Shown piece by piece: positions 34,301-44,357 of a DNA stretch of 64,000 nt (position 1 is its first letter; each line of letters opens with the position of its first letter). Below the pieces are notes generated by a model. The model ran no database searches. It saw nothing but the letters and a program-made list of their open reading frames with translations, and was not told the DNA's origin. Source of the DNA: Rhizaria sp. SCN 62-66 (lineage: Eukaryota; Rhizaria, unplaced); contig MEDY01000050.1 in the NCBI GenBank assembly GCA_001724265.1, forward strand, positions 1 to 64,000, written 5' to 3'. A program made the translations under genes and the position numbers.

Positions 34301-35806
34301 CTCGACGCCACGGCGCTCAAAGTTGACCTGCGCGGCCTGACTTCTTACCCGGTGCGCCTACTTGCCCTGGCTCCCGCGCTGCGCGTCTCGGTCCCCACGC
34401 TGCCCAGCTCCGCGGGCGTGCTGGGGCTGGTGCCCGAGCGCGCGCGCTCGCACATCACGCGCTCGCTGGCCAAGCTTGAGGCGCACGGCATCGCGCCCGT
34501 CGTCTGCTGCAGCGACCCGCGCGCGCAGCTCATGGCCACCTTCGTCGGTGTCCAGGCGCTCGCGGGCATCACTGTTGCCACGCCCATGCCCGCGGACGCT
34601 AGCATCCGCGCCGTCTCGGCAGCGCACTTCGCGCCCCTGCCGGCCGAGGCGGCCGCGGCGGCGGCGGCGGCCGACCCTGTAGCTGCGGCGGCGGCGGCCA
34701 AGGCGCGCGCGCAGATCGCGGCAACGCTGAGCGCGGGCTGCTCGCTCGCGCCGACGACCTCCGCGCACACAGTACTGGCGCTCAACATCGAGCACGGCCA
34801 TCGCCTGCTGCGGCGCTGCGCCTCAGCCGCCGTGCCCACCGCGACGCCCTACCCGCCGGGCGCGCCGCCCGCGCCGACGCTGCTTGTGCTGGTCCGCACG
34901 CCGGTGACGGTGACGGACACTGCTGACGCGGAGCTGCGCCTGACGGTGCCGTCGGTGTTCATTCCCCTGCTGCCGTGTCTGGGCGTCGTCATTGACCTCG
35001 CGCGCGCCGGCACCGGTGTCCCCGCGGGCGAGACCACGGCGTTCGGCGTCCAGTCCTTCGCGTCGGTCCACGCCGCGCTGGCGGCGCAGCGGCGCGGGTT
35101 CGATACAGCGCCCGCGCCCGTGGACCGGTTCCTGCACGCGGCGTCCCTCTTTACCGTGGAGCGCGTGCGTGTGCTGCTCGACTTGTGTCTCCTCCGCACG
35201 CTCACCAGCGCCGTCGCAGAGCGCGTCCGCCTGGGTGCCGAAGCGCCCGCGCCGGGGACCGTGCTGTCGGACCGCACGCTGTCGACGCTGGGGCTGCTGT
35301 TCCTTAATCTGTGCACGGCAATCGTGGTCAAGGCCGACCGCATGCGCACGGGCGCGATTGGCGTCAACGGCGCCGCCAATAACACCGCCACCGGCACCGC
35401 TGGCGGCGCTGCTGGAGCTGGGAATGCGGAGCCGTTGCCGTCGGTGCTGGACTCGTGGCGGTACGCGCTGATGCGAGAGCGTGAACACCGGCTGGAGAAG
35501 CTCGCCGCGAGCGAGGTCGAGCTCTCAGCGCGGCTCACCGCAGCCTACGGGCACGGCGTCGTGTCGGGGCAGGTCACGCAGGGCCCGCTGGCCGAGGCGT
35601 TCCGCGCGCTGTGGGCCGCGTACGAGCGCGAGAAGGCGCAGTTCGCGCTCAGCGTGGCGCCGTACAAGGAGAAGGTCAGGGAGATGAAGAACGCGATCAT
35701 TGCCGCGCAGCAGCAGCAGGCGCAGCAGCAAGCGCAGGCCCAGGCCCAGGCGCAGGCTCAGCAACAGCAGCAGCAGCAACATGGGCAAGTGCCAGGTCAG
35801 GCGTGA
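31353..35806 (+). CDS. Uncharacterised poly-Gln/His-rich protein; in-frame TAG at codon 12
   Basis: Three exons: 31353-31498, 31689-33005, 33223-35806 (both donors GTACGT); stop TGA; 1348 residues. Exon 1 reads MDPANNHLKIC, then TAG (31386-31388), then SIDPVLLILRAEHQHQQQ and KTIENMIDR without a break, and splices in frame to LEYYKAYGQQYQRG. The start context is strong. Residues 90-141 are almost all Gln, followed by Asn/Met-, His/Gly- and Ala-rich segments (AHGHSPAHGHS). Exon 3 has ordered-looking blocks: LNYPLLPLLHKASALSESN, a predicted alpha/beta region around 34.3-35.3 kb (APVVCCSDPRAQLMATFVG, PSVFIPLLPCLGVVIDLA) and a charged helical C-terminus ending in a Gln/Ala coiled-coil-like tail. 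I do not recognise the family. The conserved-looking short N-terminal exon argues for a real gene and for reading through the TAG. Confidence 0.6.
31816..31966 (+). repeat. Gln-rich CAG/CAA repeat tract
   Basis: Mixed CAG and CAA codons with scattered CAC and TAT encode about 50 residues of poly-Gln with His and Tyr. The mixture of codons suggests selection for the amino acid rather than a recent expansion. Confidence 0.85.
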
Positions 35807-36153
35807 GGAGAGCTCACTCAGGCTCAGCAGTCCTGATACTTTTCATCCATAACAACAACATAGACCCCAATATAACACGTAAAGCTTAATTGATTATTTA
35901 ATGTTTATGCAGGCTCATACATAACAATCTTATATTTATCGCGAACTGTGACATCACAACGTGTTTTGAGTGTTCTGCCGTATTATCTTATCACGGTGAC
36001 TGATTACTTATTATGCGTCTGCACCTTTGCGTTCTGAGCCCAAAAAAAAAGAGTTTTTACCACCGACAGGCAGACGCCAAAGTGAGAAGGTGGAATGGAA
36101 CAAAAAAGAGCCCCTGGCGGAAGGGTCTTCGAAACGGGCAAAAAAAAGAAGTG
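35807..36153. other. Intergenic region, no gene seen
   Basis: AT-rich spacer between the poly-Q gene end and the tRNA gene. It includes a run of nine A at about 36.04 kb. Nothing else can be supported. Confidence 0.55.
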
Positions 36154-36226
36154 TGTAGCTTGGGGGCATTGATCCCCCTGCCCCGCGCATGCTAAGCGCA
36201 TACTCTACCATCTGAGCTAAAGCCAC
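36154..36226 (-). tRNA. tRNA-Ala (anticodon AGC)
   Basis: Seventy-three bases fold into a full cloverleaf without an intron. The acceptor stem is GTGGCTT paired with AAGCTAC and includes a G3-U70 wobble pair, the classical identity mark of alanine tRNA. The D arm is GCTC/GAGT, the anticodon stem TGCGC/GCGCG (one G-U pair) with loop TTAGCAT, the variable loop is 5 nt, and the T stem is GGGGG/CCCCC with loop ATCAATG. The discriminator base is A. CCA is not encoded, as expected in eukaryotes. The T loop has A at position 54 instead of U, while U55, C56 and A58 are kept. Confidence 0.88.
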
Positions 36227-36774
36227 TTGAGTTTTTACTCGACTTGGTGTTTGGTTGAAAATAATAAATATTAATAGCGATAAATATTTTCGTCTGAATT
36301 ATTATTTGTAAGCATTGATTTTTCTTAGTCTCAAATGAACATGTCTATATTTGGGGTTCAACTAAGATATCATATAAAGACTAATTCATGACAGATTCTA
36401 GATAGATGCCGAAAAAGATTAAAATCGTTGTTGGGGAAGATGTTAAGCGCTTGTACAGTACATGTCACTAGTTTTAAAGACACAGTTACTCGTGCTAAAT
36501 ACCTACTGAATCAGTCGTGAGGCGGGCTGAATGCGCGAAATTATTTCAATGGTTGGGATAACAACACAATACTTTGTATTTCTTCGACATATAAAGCATT
36601 CATGCCAATTGCGTTACAGAGAAAATATCATACGGATCCTAAGCACGCTCGCTATCGTATAATCAATGACACCAATGGCGAACTTTACAGGTTACTCACA
36701 CACAAATTGCTTCTTGACCAGCAGTGCCATCACACAAGAGCATCCGCGGCAGTTTAACTTCCGTCGTCGCGCAC
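36227..36774. other. Intergenic region, no gene seen
   Basis: AT-rich DNA upstream of the tRNA (minus strand) and downstream of UBE2O (minus strand). I find no second tRNA, repeat or supported reading frame. Confidence 0.55.
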
Positions 36775-39700
36775 TTAGAGGCCGTGCATCTTAAGCGCGG
36801 CGTCGAGCCGTGCGCGGACCTGGGCAAACTGCAGCACAAAGCCCCTGGTAGGGTAGTACATCTTGCCCGAGAGCTCCTCTGCCTTGGCGAAGGCGCCGAC
36901 GCCGACGTCCAACTGCGGTGGCAGGCCCCACAGCGCGAGCGTCTCGACAGCGTGGCGCTGCGCAGGAGTAAGAGCGGCCTGAGAGGAAAAGAAGTGAACA
37001 GAAGACAAGAGAACGTTTAGAGACATACATGAGCTCAGGAGACCAAATTAATTGTACAAGATAGTATTTAAAGTGAAATTATCCTAAAATAATCAGGTTT
37101 TGTTTAATTTGGACTTGTTATGAGCGAGATATCTCCCGAAACATACCTGGCGTGCGGCGATTTCGTCGGCGCTGAGCGCCTTGTCAACGGCGCCGGCCTC
37201 GCTGGCGGCGACCGTGGCGTGCGCCAGCGGAGGCACCTCGAGCGCGATGAGGCGGCGCAGCGGCTCGGCCACGGCGCGCGCGTGCGCCACAACGGCGGAG
37301 CGGATGCGCGCAGGCGTCGCAGAGAGTGTCTTTGCAAGCATCGACATGCTCAGCAGCATCGCTTGCTCGTTGTAAGCGATCGACGCCGCAGCAGCCTGAG
37401 AGCAAAAGATACGAGAAACAACGAATAAAAAGAGAAATCAATTGAAGATGAGTTAAAATAAAGGTACAATATATAAGTTCTGAGAAGATTTAATCAATAT
37501 ACGTTGTTTTGTCCCCCCTTCCTTTGTTCGTACCTGGCGGGTGCCGCGGAGCTTATCGTAGCCGGCCTCGTTGTAGTAGGGCTCATTGAGCCCGATGACG
37601 AGGCCTTGGAGCGAGACGATGAGCTGCAGCAGGTTCGAGTGCTGCGCGTTCCAGTTCTGCGTGCCGTGTCCATCCCAGGTGCCCAACAGGGAGAGGCAGA
37701 CGCGACCCGTGTCGTAGAGGTTGGGGTGGATGCGCGTGCCGTACGACGAGAAGACGACCTTGGGCGCGCTGTTGGGGTAGTCGGTCGGCAGCACGACGTG
37801 GAACTCGTACACGCCGTGCGCGTAGGGCGTCCCAGCGGGGCCCGCGATGAGCACGGTGAGCGTGTCGATGCTCGTCTCGTAGCCGTAGATGTGCACGCCT
37901 GGCGGGCAGGACGAGGCCAGCTGGCGCCACTCGGTGTGCACGCGCTTCGACAGGGCCGGGGACATGAGCGCGGCGGGGAACGCGGTGCGCGGGGCGGGCG
38001 CTTCGGTGGTCTCGAAGCCGCCGAAGACGGCATCCGCAGGCACGGGCTCCGTGCTGATCTCGACGGTCTCCTCAACAGGAGAAGTAGCAGCAGCACCAGC
38101 GGCGGCGGGCTCAGCCTTAGCCGCGTCAGCAGCAGGAGCCTCAGTAGCAGCCGCAGCAGCAGCGGGCTCAGCAGCAGCGGCAGCGGCGCCGCTGACACTA
38201 GAGCTCGAGCTGGCTGCATCAGCGTTCGCATCAGCGCTCGCGCCGTCCTTGTTCGCGCTGGCGTTGGCGTTGATGTAGATCTTGCCGTCGGCGGCGCTGG
38301 CGTTGACGGCGAGCCCGTGCGTGCCGGCCTGCTGCGCGATCTGGTTGTTGAGGTTATCCTCGTTGTTGTCGGCGTCCTCGTTGGAGATGACGTAGATCTC
38401 CCACGGCCACACGCGCGAGAAGGTGCCCTGCGACCACTTGACGAGCAGGAAGCCGTGCTCGATAGCCACGATGCAGCCGCTCCACTCCTTGTGCGAGCAC
38501 GTCTCCGTCACGGGCATCAGCCGCACGACGAAGTCGCCGATGTTAACCTCCTGCGTCGCGGTGCGGATGTCGTACACAGAGACCTCCTGCACGGGCGTCG
38601 TCACATACGTCACGCCGTCGGTCACCGTGATCTCGTACGCGTCCACGTCCACCTCCATCGCGGGAGGCTCCGTGCTGGGCGCGTTGTTGTTGCTGCCGAA
38701 CGTCACGTCGCGCACGGCCTTGCCCTCGGCTGCGGCCTTGGCCTCGATGCCCGCGCGCCAGTCGGCGAGCGCCTGCGCCGCGCCGCCCGCCCACGCACTG
38801 TGCGCGTTCTCGGCCTCGTCACTTCCCACGGCGCCCACGGCGGTGCTCGCGCTGCCGCTGCTGTGGTCAAGGATGCTGTTGTTGTTGGTGCTCTTGTTGC
38901 CCGAGCGCGGCGGTGCGGGCGCGTCCTTGTACTGGCGGATCCAACGCACGTACGCCGTCTGCTCGGGCGCGTCCATCTTGACCACATAGCCCGTCAGCGC
39001 GCAGCGGGCGCCGCCGCGGATGACCTCGGCGCGCGACTCGATGAAGTCCATGGCGCAGTGGTCGAAGTCCTGGAGCTGGTCGCGCGGGATCAGGTCGACA
39101 GCGGGCACTTCGCGCGAGATGGTGCCGTCCTGCCACAGCACGTCAGCGACCGTGCGCGTCTTGAACACGCGCGCAATACCCAGGCGCCAGCACGTGTTGA
39201 GCTGCTCGGGGGTCTTGGTGGGCGCGGCGGCGGCGGCGGTGGCGGCAGCCTTCTTGCCGGCGGCGCCCGTCTTCTTGGTGCCGAGGGCGGTCTTCTTGGC
39301 GGGCTTCTTCGCGGCCGCAGCGGTCTCAGTCTCAGCAGCCTCGGCGTCGGCCTCAGGCTCGGCAGCAGCAGCGGTGGCAGAGTCGGCGTCGGCGTCGGCG
39401 TCAGCCTCGGGCTCAGCGGCGGTGGCAGCGGCGGCCTTCTTGCCGTCAGCGGCCCCGTCCTCGTCGTCCTCCTCGCCATCAGCCCCGGCGGCGTCGCCGT
39501 CGGCGGCGTCGTCGTCGGCCTCGGCGTCGTCGCCGAAAAGCGTCTTGGTGTCGGTGTTCTTGACCGAGCGCGGGTCATAAGGGTACTCGACGCCCTCGAA
39601 GTCAGCAACAGCCTAGAACGATAAAACAAACAACAAGATACAAGAAGCACAAAATGTGAGATTTTAGAAGTATATATATAACAAACTATTAAAATAACGT

Positions 39701-40982
39701 GAATAATTTGGTTTTGAGTGCGAGAGATTCATCGTCGTATAGTAATTCTAATTGAAAAAAAAGAAGAACGCACCTTAACCCACTCGGAGACGCTGTCGCC
39801 GCAGTAGAGCTTGGCGAAGCGCTTGCGGAGGCGCGCGGGGAGGTACACACGGTCGTTCATGGTCATGTACACGTGATCAAAGGGATCGATGTCGACGAGC
39901 CGGGCGGGAGAGATGGTGGCGTCCTGGTCCAGGTCCGCGTCCTGCTTGAGCACGGCGACCCACTGCATCTCGACCGACTTGGTGGTGACCTGCGTGACAG
40001 TGCCGCGCAGCGCGGGCTGGCCCTTGAACATCTTGGCGGCGGCGGCGGCGTTGCCCTCGAGCCATGTGCCCTTCTGCAGCAGCGCGGCGCGCGTGACGTC
40101 GACGACGAGTCCCGGGTAGTAAAACATGTCGGGGTCCTCTGGCTCCAGCCCGGACTCGCGCTGCACGGGATCCACTTCGTCGAACTCGGGCGACGCAATG
40201 TCCACCACCAGCTTCGGGCCGAACTTGACCGTGACGTGCGCGCTGCCACCCAGCGCCGTGCCCACCTTTGCGTGGTCGTCCGTCGCCACGAAGACATTGG
40301 GCCGGCCCCACAGGTGCACGCGCTGCAAGATCCAGCTGGGCACGCACGGCAGCACAATGAAGCGTTTCGGGGGTGGGCCGCGGGTCTTGGCGGTCTTCTT
40401 CTTGACGGGAAACTCGAAGACGAGGTCGCAGTAGACCTTGGCGTTGGTGACGATGCCGAACGACGACACGGGGCGGGTCGCCCAGGCCACGGGGCCGCCG
40501 GGGCGCATCGCGCGGTCCACGAGGCGCAGGCGTGAGTGGTGGAACGGGGAGACTTCGCCGTTGATGTACACGGCAGCCTCGCCCTCGTTGAGCGGGACTT
40601 CAGGTTCCTCGTCCTCGTCTTCGTCTTCGTCCTCGTAGCCGTCCTCGTCCTCCTCGCCCTCGAAGCCGTCGCCGTCGACCGCGTCGACGCCGTCGCCGTC
40701 GCGGTTGCCGCCGCTCGAGGAGAGCGTGCGCGTGGGATTGGTCGCGTTGTCAACGACGGTAATGCTGTCGCCCGCGGCGTCGCCGTTGTAGTTGCCGTCG
40801 TCGTCGCCGAAGTCACCGTCATCCTCTGGCGCGCCAGAGTCCCAGGCAGTGTACTCGACGACGCCGAGCGTGTGCGGCCGCGCCTGCTCGTAGACCAGGT
40901 CGCCCTCGTAGAACTGGGGGAAGTCGCGCGACACGGGCGCGCCGGCCGCGGGGTCGGCGGCGGAAGCGACAGGAGTCGACAT
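36775..40982 (-). CDS. UBE2O: UBE2O-type hybrid E2/E3 ubiquitin-conjugating enzyme
   Basis: Four exons, all phase 0: 40982-39774, 39612-37534, 37395-37147, 36978-36775; stop TAA; 1246 residues. Donors are GTGCGT, GTACGA and GTATGT. The N-terminal third matches the conserved SH3-like regions of UBE2O (FYEGDLVYEQARPHTLGVVE; VYCDLVFEFPVKKK; later TVADVLWQDGTISREVPAVD and EWSGCIVAIEHGFLLVKWSQ). The UBC domain (about 960-1090) contains YGYETSIDTLTVLIAGPAGT, VVLPTDYPNSAPKVVF and IHPNLYDTGRVCLSLLGTW with catalytic Cys1042 after the HPN motif. The last two exons encode a helical C-terminus. UBE2O ubiquitinates orphan subunits such as unassembled ribosomal proteins. Acidic and Ala-rich inserts interrupt the linker. 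Confidence 0.9.
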
Positions 40983-41592
40983 GGCGGGGTTAGACGCGTG
41001 AGCTGCGTTGGGTGATTGAGAGGTTCAGGTCTGGGAAAGAGAGAGAAAAAAAGCTTCTGTTTAAGAGCAGGATGGGCATATGATTGAATGAGGATTTACT
41101 GTATAAAATAAAACACATAAAATCAAGGGGTGGAGAGAGCAACGATACACAATGGCGACCAGATAAATCTGCAACAATACCCGCAATGAACCTGCTGCCG
41201 CACGGACCGCTCGTTCATGATTGTGGCCACAGTTTTTTTCGGAACCGAGGGTGGGGGACTGTGGCAGCAGCTCGATGGCGAGGCACTCAAGGGTCCTCGG
41301 ACCGGGACCCACGGTTATTGGACAGGCCGCCTAGATCGACTTAAGGGTACCAGGGTCGCGCGGAAACGCCATGCAAAAGACAAAATGCCTTGACATGACT
41401 CATATGTGCTCATTTCTGTGTCCGCAAGATGCAGACGAAGATCTTCCCACTCTCTAGCAAGCCAAACCAATTCCAAGTGGATCTCTATCACGAGTCCGTT
41501 GTTTATCCAGTTTCCATTTTGCCCACGCTCACGCACCCCTGCCATCATGTCCCGTGTATTAATATTCCTTGCTGCGCAACTGCTCAGGCGCT
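40983..41592. other. Divergent promoter region, no gene seen
   Basis: Spacer between the UBE2O start (minus) and the ureohydrolase start (plus). A CAG that could serve as a 3' splice site lies just before the ureohydrolase ATG (about 41.588 kb), so an untranslated 5' exon is possible. No donor could be fixed. Confidence 0.5.
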
Positions 41593-43650
41593 ATGGGAGA
41601 CCCCCGTATGCGGACTTTGATCCACGTTTTCAGCAATGTGGACGAAGTTCCGACTCTTTCCCAGCTCATCTCCACGACAAACTCTCTCCCAACAGCTCGT
41701 GGCGTTGCCATCCTGGGCTTTCCCAGCGACGAGGGCACCACGCGCAACGGTGGGCGCCCCGGTGGCATCGACGGTCCGTCCGCTTTCCGCCGCTTCCTCA
41801 ACTCCAAGGGTCCAGTGATCAACCCCGAGTTCGATATCGACCTTACCAAGGGCGACATCCTCATCGTCGACGCCGGCGACGCCTTTCCGTGCGCCGACTC
41901 CAGCGCCTCCAGCGCCTCGGCGTCCGCTGCCGGGTCCGCCCCGGGTAGTCTGACGCTGGAGCAGCGCCACGCCGCGCTGCGCATGGCGGTGCGCTCGCTG
42001 CTCATCAAGGGATACATCCCTTTCTGCATCGGCGGCAGCAACGACCAGAGCTATCCCAACGCGCGCGCGCTCATGGACTTGGCGGGCGAAGGCAACGTTG
42101 GCGTCGTCAATATTGACGCTCATCTTGACGTCCGTCCTCTCATCGCCAACCCCGCTCTCGCACGCTCCAGCTCCAGCTCCAGCTCTAGCTCAGGTGCCAG
42201 CGCCAGTAGTGCCAGCGCCAGTGCCAGCGCTAGCGCGAGCGCGAGTGAGGCTAATGCAGAGGTGGAGCTGCCGGTCGAGGCGACGCTGATGTTCCCCAAC
42301 GAGCCCGCATCCTCCTTCCCTCTGCCCTGGACGGTCACCAACGTCATGAACAACAACAACAATGTTGATGTAAAGAGCGACACCAGCTCTGACAGCAGTC
42401 GCAGCGCAAGCAAGAACCGCGCTGGCCGCCGCAGCAGCGTGGCTGCGGAGGCTGCGACGACAGCGGCAGAGACTGAGACGGCGTTCCAGCAGCAGCTGCA
42501 GCCGTTGTTGGCCCACTCTGGCTCTCCTTTCCGGCTGCTGCTGGAGACGCCCAGGTTTGACGGCCGCGCGTTCCTGGAGTTTGCGGCGCAGGGCATGCAG
42601 TGCTCGAACGAGCACGCGAACTACGTGTTCAGCAAGGGCGGACGGATCTTCTGGCAGAGCGACACTCATCAAGTGATCGGTGGCATTAACAATCCGCATG
42701 TTCTTGCGCGTGCGAGTGACAAGATTGTCGATAACTATAGCAAAGTTAATGACGAATTCACTGAGTTTTTGAACTCCTATTCTTCCAACTTTGAGCGGTA
42801 TGTGACGCAGCAGATCAATCCTTGCACCATTTACCCCAATGGGTCTCGGTTCTCTTACACATCCAGGAATTTCTTCAAGGATGTGTTCCGTGCGCCCGCT
42901 GCACTGACATCAAATCACAAAGCGATCGTAAAGAAAGCATTCTTGAAGTTCCGGGAGGATCAAGCAAAGCGGTCTCAACCCCTGGGCCAGCAGCCCAAGC
43001 GGCGAATGCTGGCGGACGGCAGCGTCGCCGCTGATGATCAAGACAATGGTGGCGCAGACGCGGGCGATGATGCTGCTATTGATGCGTGTGTTGACGCGTA
43101 TGCTACCTCCTTTATTGTTGAGAGAGAACAATTTTGGTTCTGTTACGGTCCCTCGCTCGTCTTTACTCCTGGCCCCGGCGCTGAAGCTGAGCGCACGCTC
43201 TTTGCGGCGCACCGCCAGCTCGCCCACATCGCCCCCAGCGACCAGAACAAGGCTGCTACCGCGCAGAAGAGCACGGTGGAGGAGGAGAACATCGTTTTCC
43301 GCTCCTGCTGCGGCTGGGAGGGCACCGGCCCCGGCGGCCGCCACAACTGCTACGTGGTCGCCGACTCGGCCGACGCCCTGATCCACCGCGCAATGTTCAT
43401 CTCGTTCGACATCGACGCCGTGATTGGCTCCGCCGCCCCGGGCGTGTCGTGCCCGTCCCCCATCGGCCTGCAGGCGCAGGATGCGCTGGACATCGCGTTC
43501 AGTGCGGGCAGGGACCCACACGTGCGTCTGTTTGACCTCTCTGAGCTGTGTCCGGCGGTGGAGTCCTACCAGACGCCCATGCTCGCCGTGTTTATGTTCT
43601 ACCACTTTGCCATGGGGGTTGCCGTGCGCCCCAAGTGCGCCGCGAAGTAA
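41593..43650 (+). CDS. Ureohydrolase (arginase/agmatinase/formimidoylglutamase) family protein with altered metal site
   Basis: Single exon from ATG 41593, 685 residues, stop TAA. The fold markers are VAILGFPSDEGTTRNGGRPG, DILIVDAGDAF, IPFCIGGSNDQSYPNA (about residue 146), VNIDAHLDVRPL (about 172) and MFISFDIDAVIGSAAPGVSCP (about 600-620), then LFDLSELCPAVE and a C-terminal helix. In active enzymes the Asp/His of DAHxD and SFDxD, plus a His in GGxH, hold two manganese ions. Here DAHLD and SFDID are intact but GGDH is GGSN, so one metal-binding His is replaced by Asn. About 430 residues separate DAHLD from SFDID instead of roughly 110, filled by Ser/Ala runs and helical segments. NIDAHLDVRP and GGSNDQSYPN recall arginase-like proteins of protists. 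Substrate is uncertain, and activity may be lost or use one metal. Confidence 0.8.
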   Translation: MGDPRMRTLIHVFSNVDEVPTLSQLISTTNSLPTARGVAILGFPSDEGTTRNGGRPGGIDGPSAFRRFLNSKGPVINPEFDIDLTKGDILIVDAGDAFPCADSSASSASASAAGSAPGSLTLEQRHAALRMAVRSLLIKGYIPFCIGGSNDQSYPNARALMDLAGEGNVGVVNIDAHLDVRPLIANPALARSSSSSSSSSGASASSASASASASASASEANAEVELPVEATLMFPNEPASSFPLPWTVTNVMNNNNNVDVKSDTSSDSSRSASKNRAGRRSSVAAEAATTAAETETAFQQQLQPLLAHSGSPFRLLLETPRFDGRAFLEFAAQGMQCSNEHANYVFSKGGRIFWQSDTHQVIGGINNPHVLARASDKIVDNYSKVNDEFTEFLNSYSSNFERYVTQQINPCTIYPNGSRFSYTSRNFFKDVFRAPAALTSNHKAIVKKAFLKFREDQAKRSQPLGQQPKRRMLADGSVAADDQDNGGADAGDDAAIDACVDAYATSFIVEREQFWFCYGPSLVFTPGPGAEAERTLFAAHRQLAHIAPSDQNKAATAQKSTVEEENIVFRSCCGWEGTGPGGRHNCYVVADSADALIHRAMFISFDIDAVIGSAAPGVSCPSPIGLQAQDALDIAFSAGRDPHVRLFDLSELCPAVESYQTPMLAVFMFYHFAMGVAVRPKCAAK

Positions 43651-44357
43651 GCTGAGGAGGGCTCGGGCAACAGCGTGCGTGTTAGGTGCAGGGTGTTGTC
43701 AGCGAACAACATTCGGGAGGAACAGGCTGACGAAAAAGAGTGCGTGCTTGGTGCGTTGCAAAGCACAGTCGCAGTGATGCGTATTGAAGATGCAGATTAT
43801 TGTTGAGAGAGCGGATATGTTAAATTATAACATTAGCATGAGGCGTACACAGATGGGAGATGCAGCTTGATATCTCGGTCGGACTAGTTGATGTCAGTGG
43901 AGAATCGTCATGTGTATTCATTGAAAATAAATTATTAATATAATATAATATTTAATTCTTCTGGAAAATCACATTTTTAACGTTTCACTATATATTTCTT
44001 TAATATTAGCCCAGTACACCGATTATAGCACATTGTCACTGACACCACAGCGCCGCGCCGTGTGGTGCAGTCTGCGGCCCACGTGGACGAAATGTAATCG
44101 AGGTTCTTGCAGCAGCTTTATCTCAGTAATATGATCGTCAAACTGAATACGAGCGTCTTTTTTCTTGTGAAACGTTTTTGAAATGTCAATTTATTTACTT
44201 TTTTCCTCATAAGATATGAGTTTTCGTTGTGAAATCTACTGTCTCGCAATCGCAGGTATCCGGTCAGCGGACTCCCACCTCAACCCTCCAGACCCTGCAC
44301 TGCAAGTTCTGCCCGCCTTATTTCTTTCTGCAGTTGCCTTGTAAGCCCGGATACACC
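43651..44357. other. Intergenic region, no gene seen
   Basis: AT-rich spacer between two plus-strand genes, including a very AT-rich block at 43.92-44.0 kb with AATAAA-like hexamers that may mark the end of the upstream transcript. In the frame of the next gene the sequence is open from 44229, but there is no ATG before 44358. Confidence 0.55.

Noticed and set aside
36004-36226. Reading frame across the tRNA on the minus strand
   Set aside because: It only exists because the tRNA lacks stops in that frame; the cloverleaf explains the sequence.
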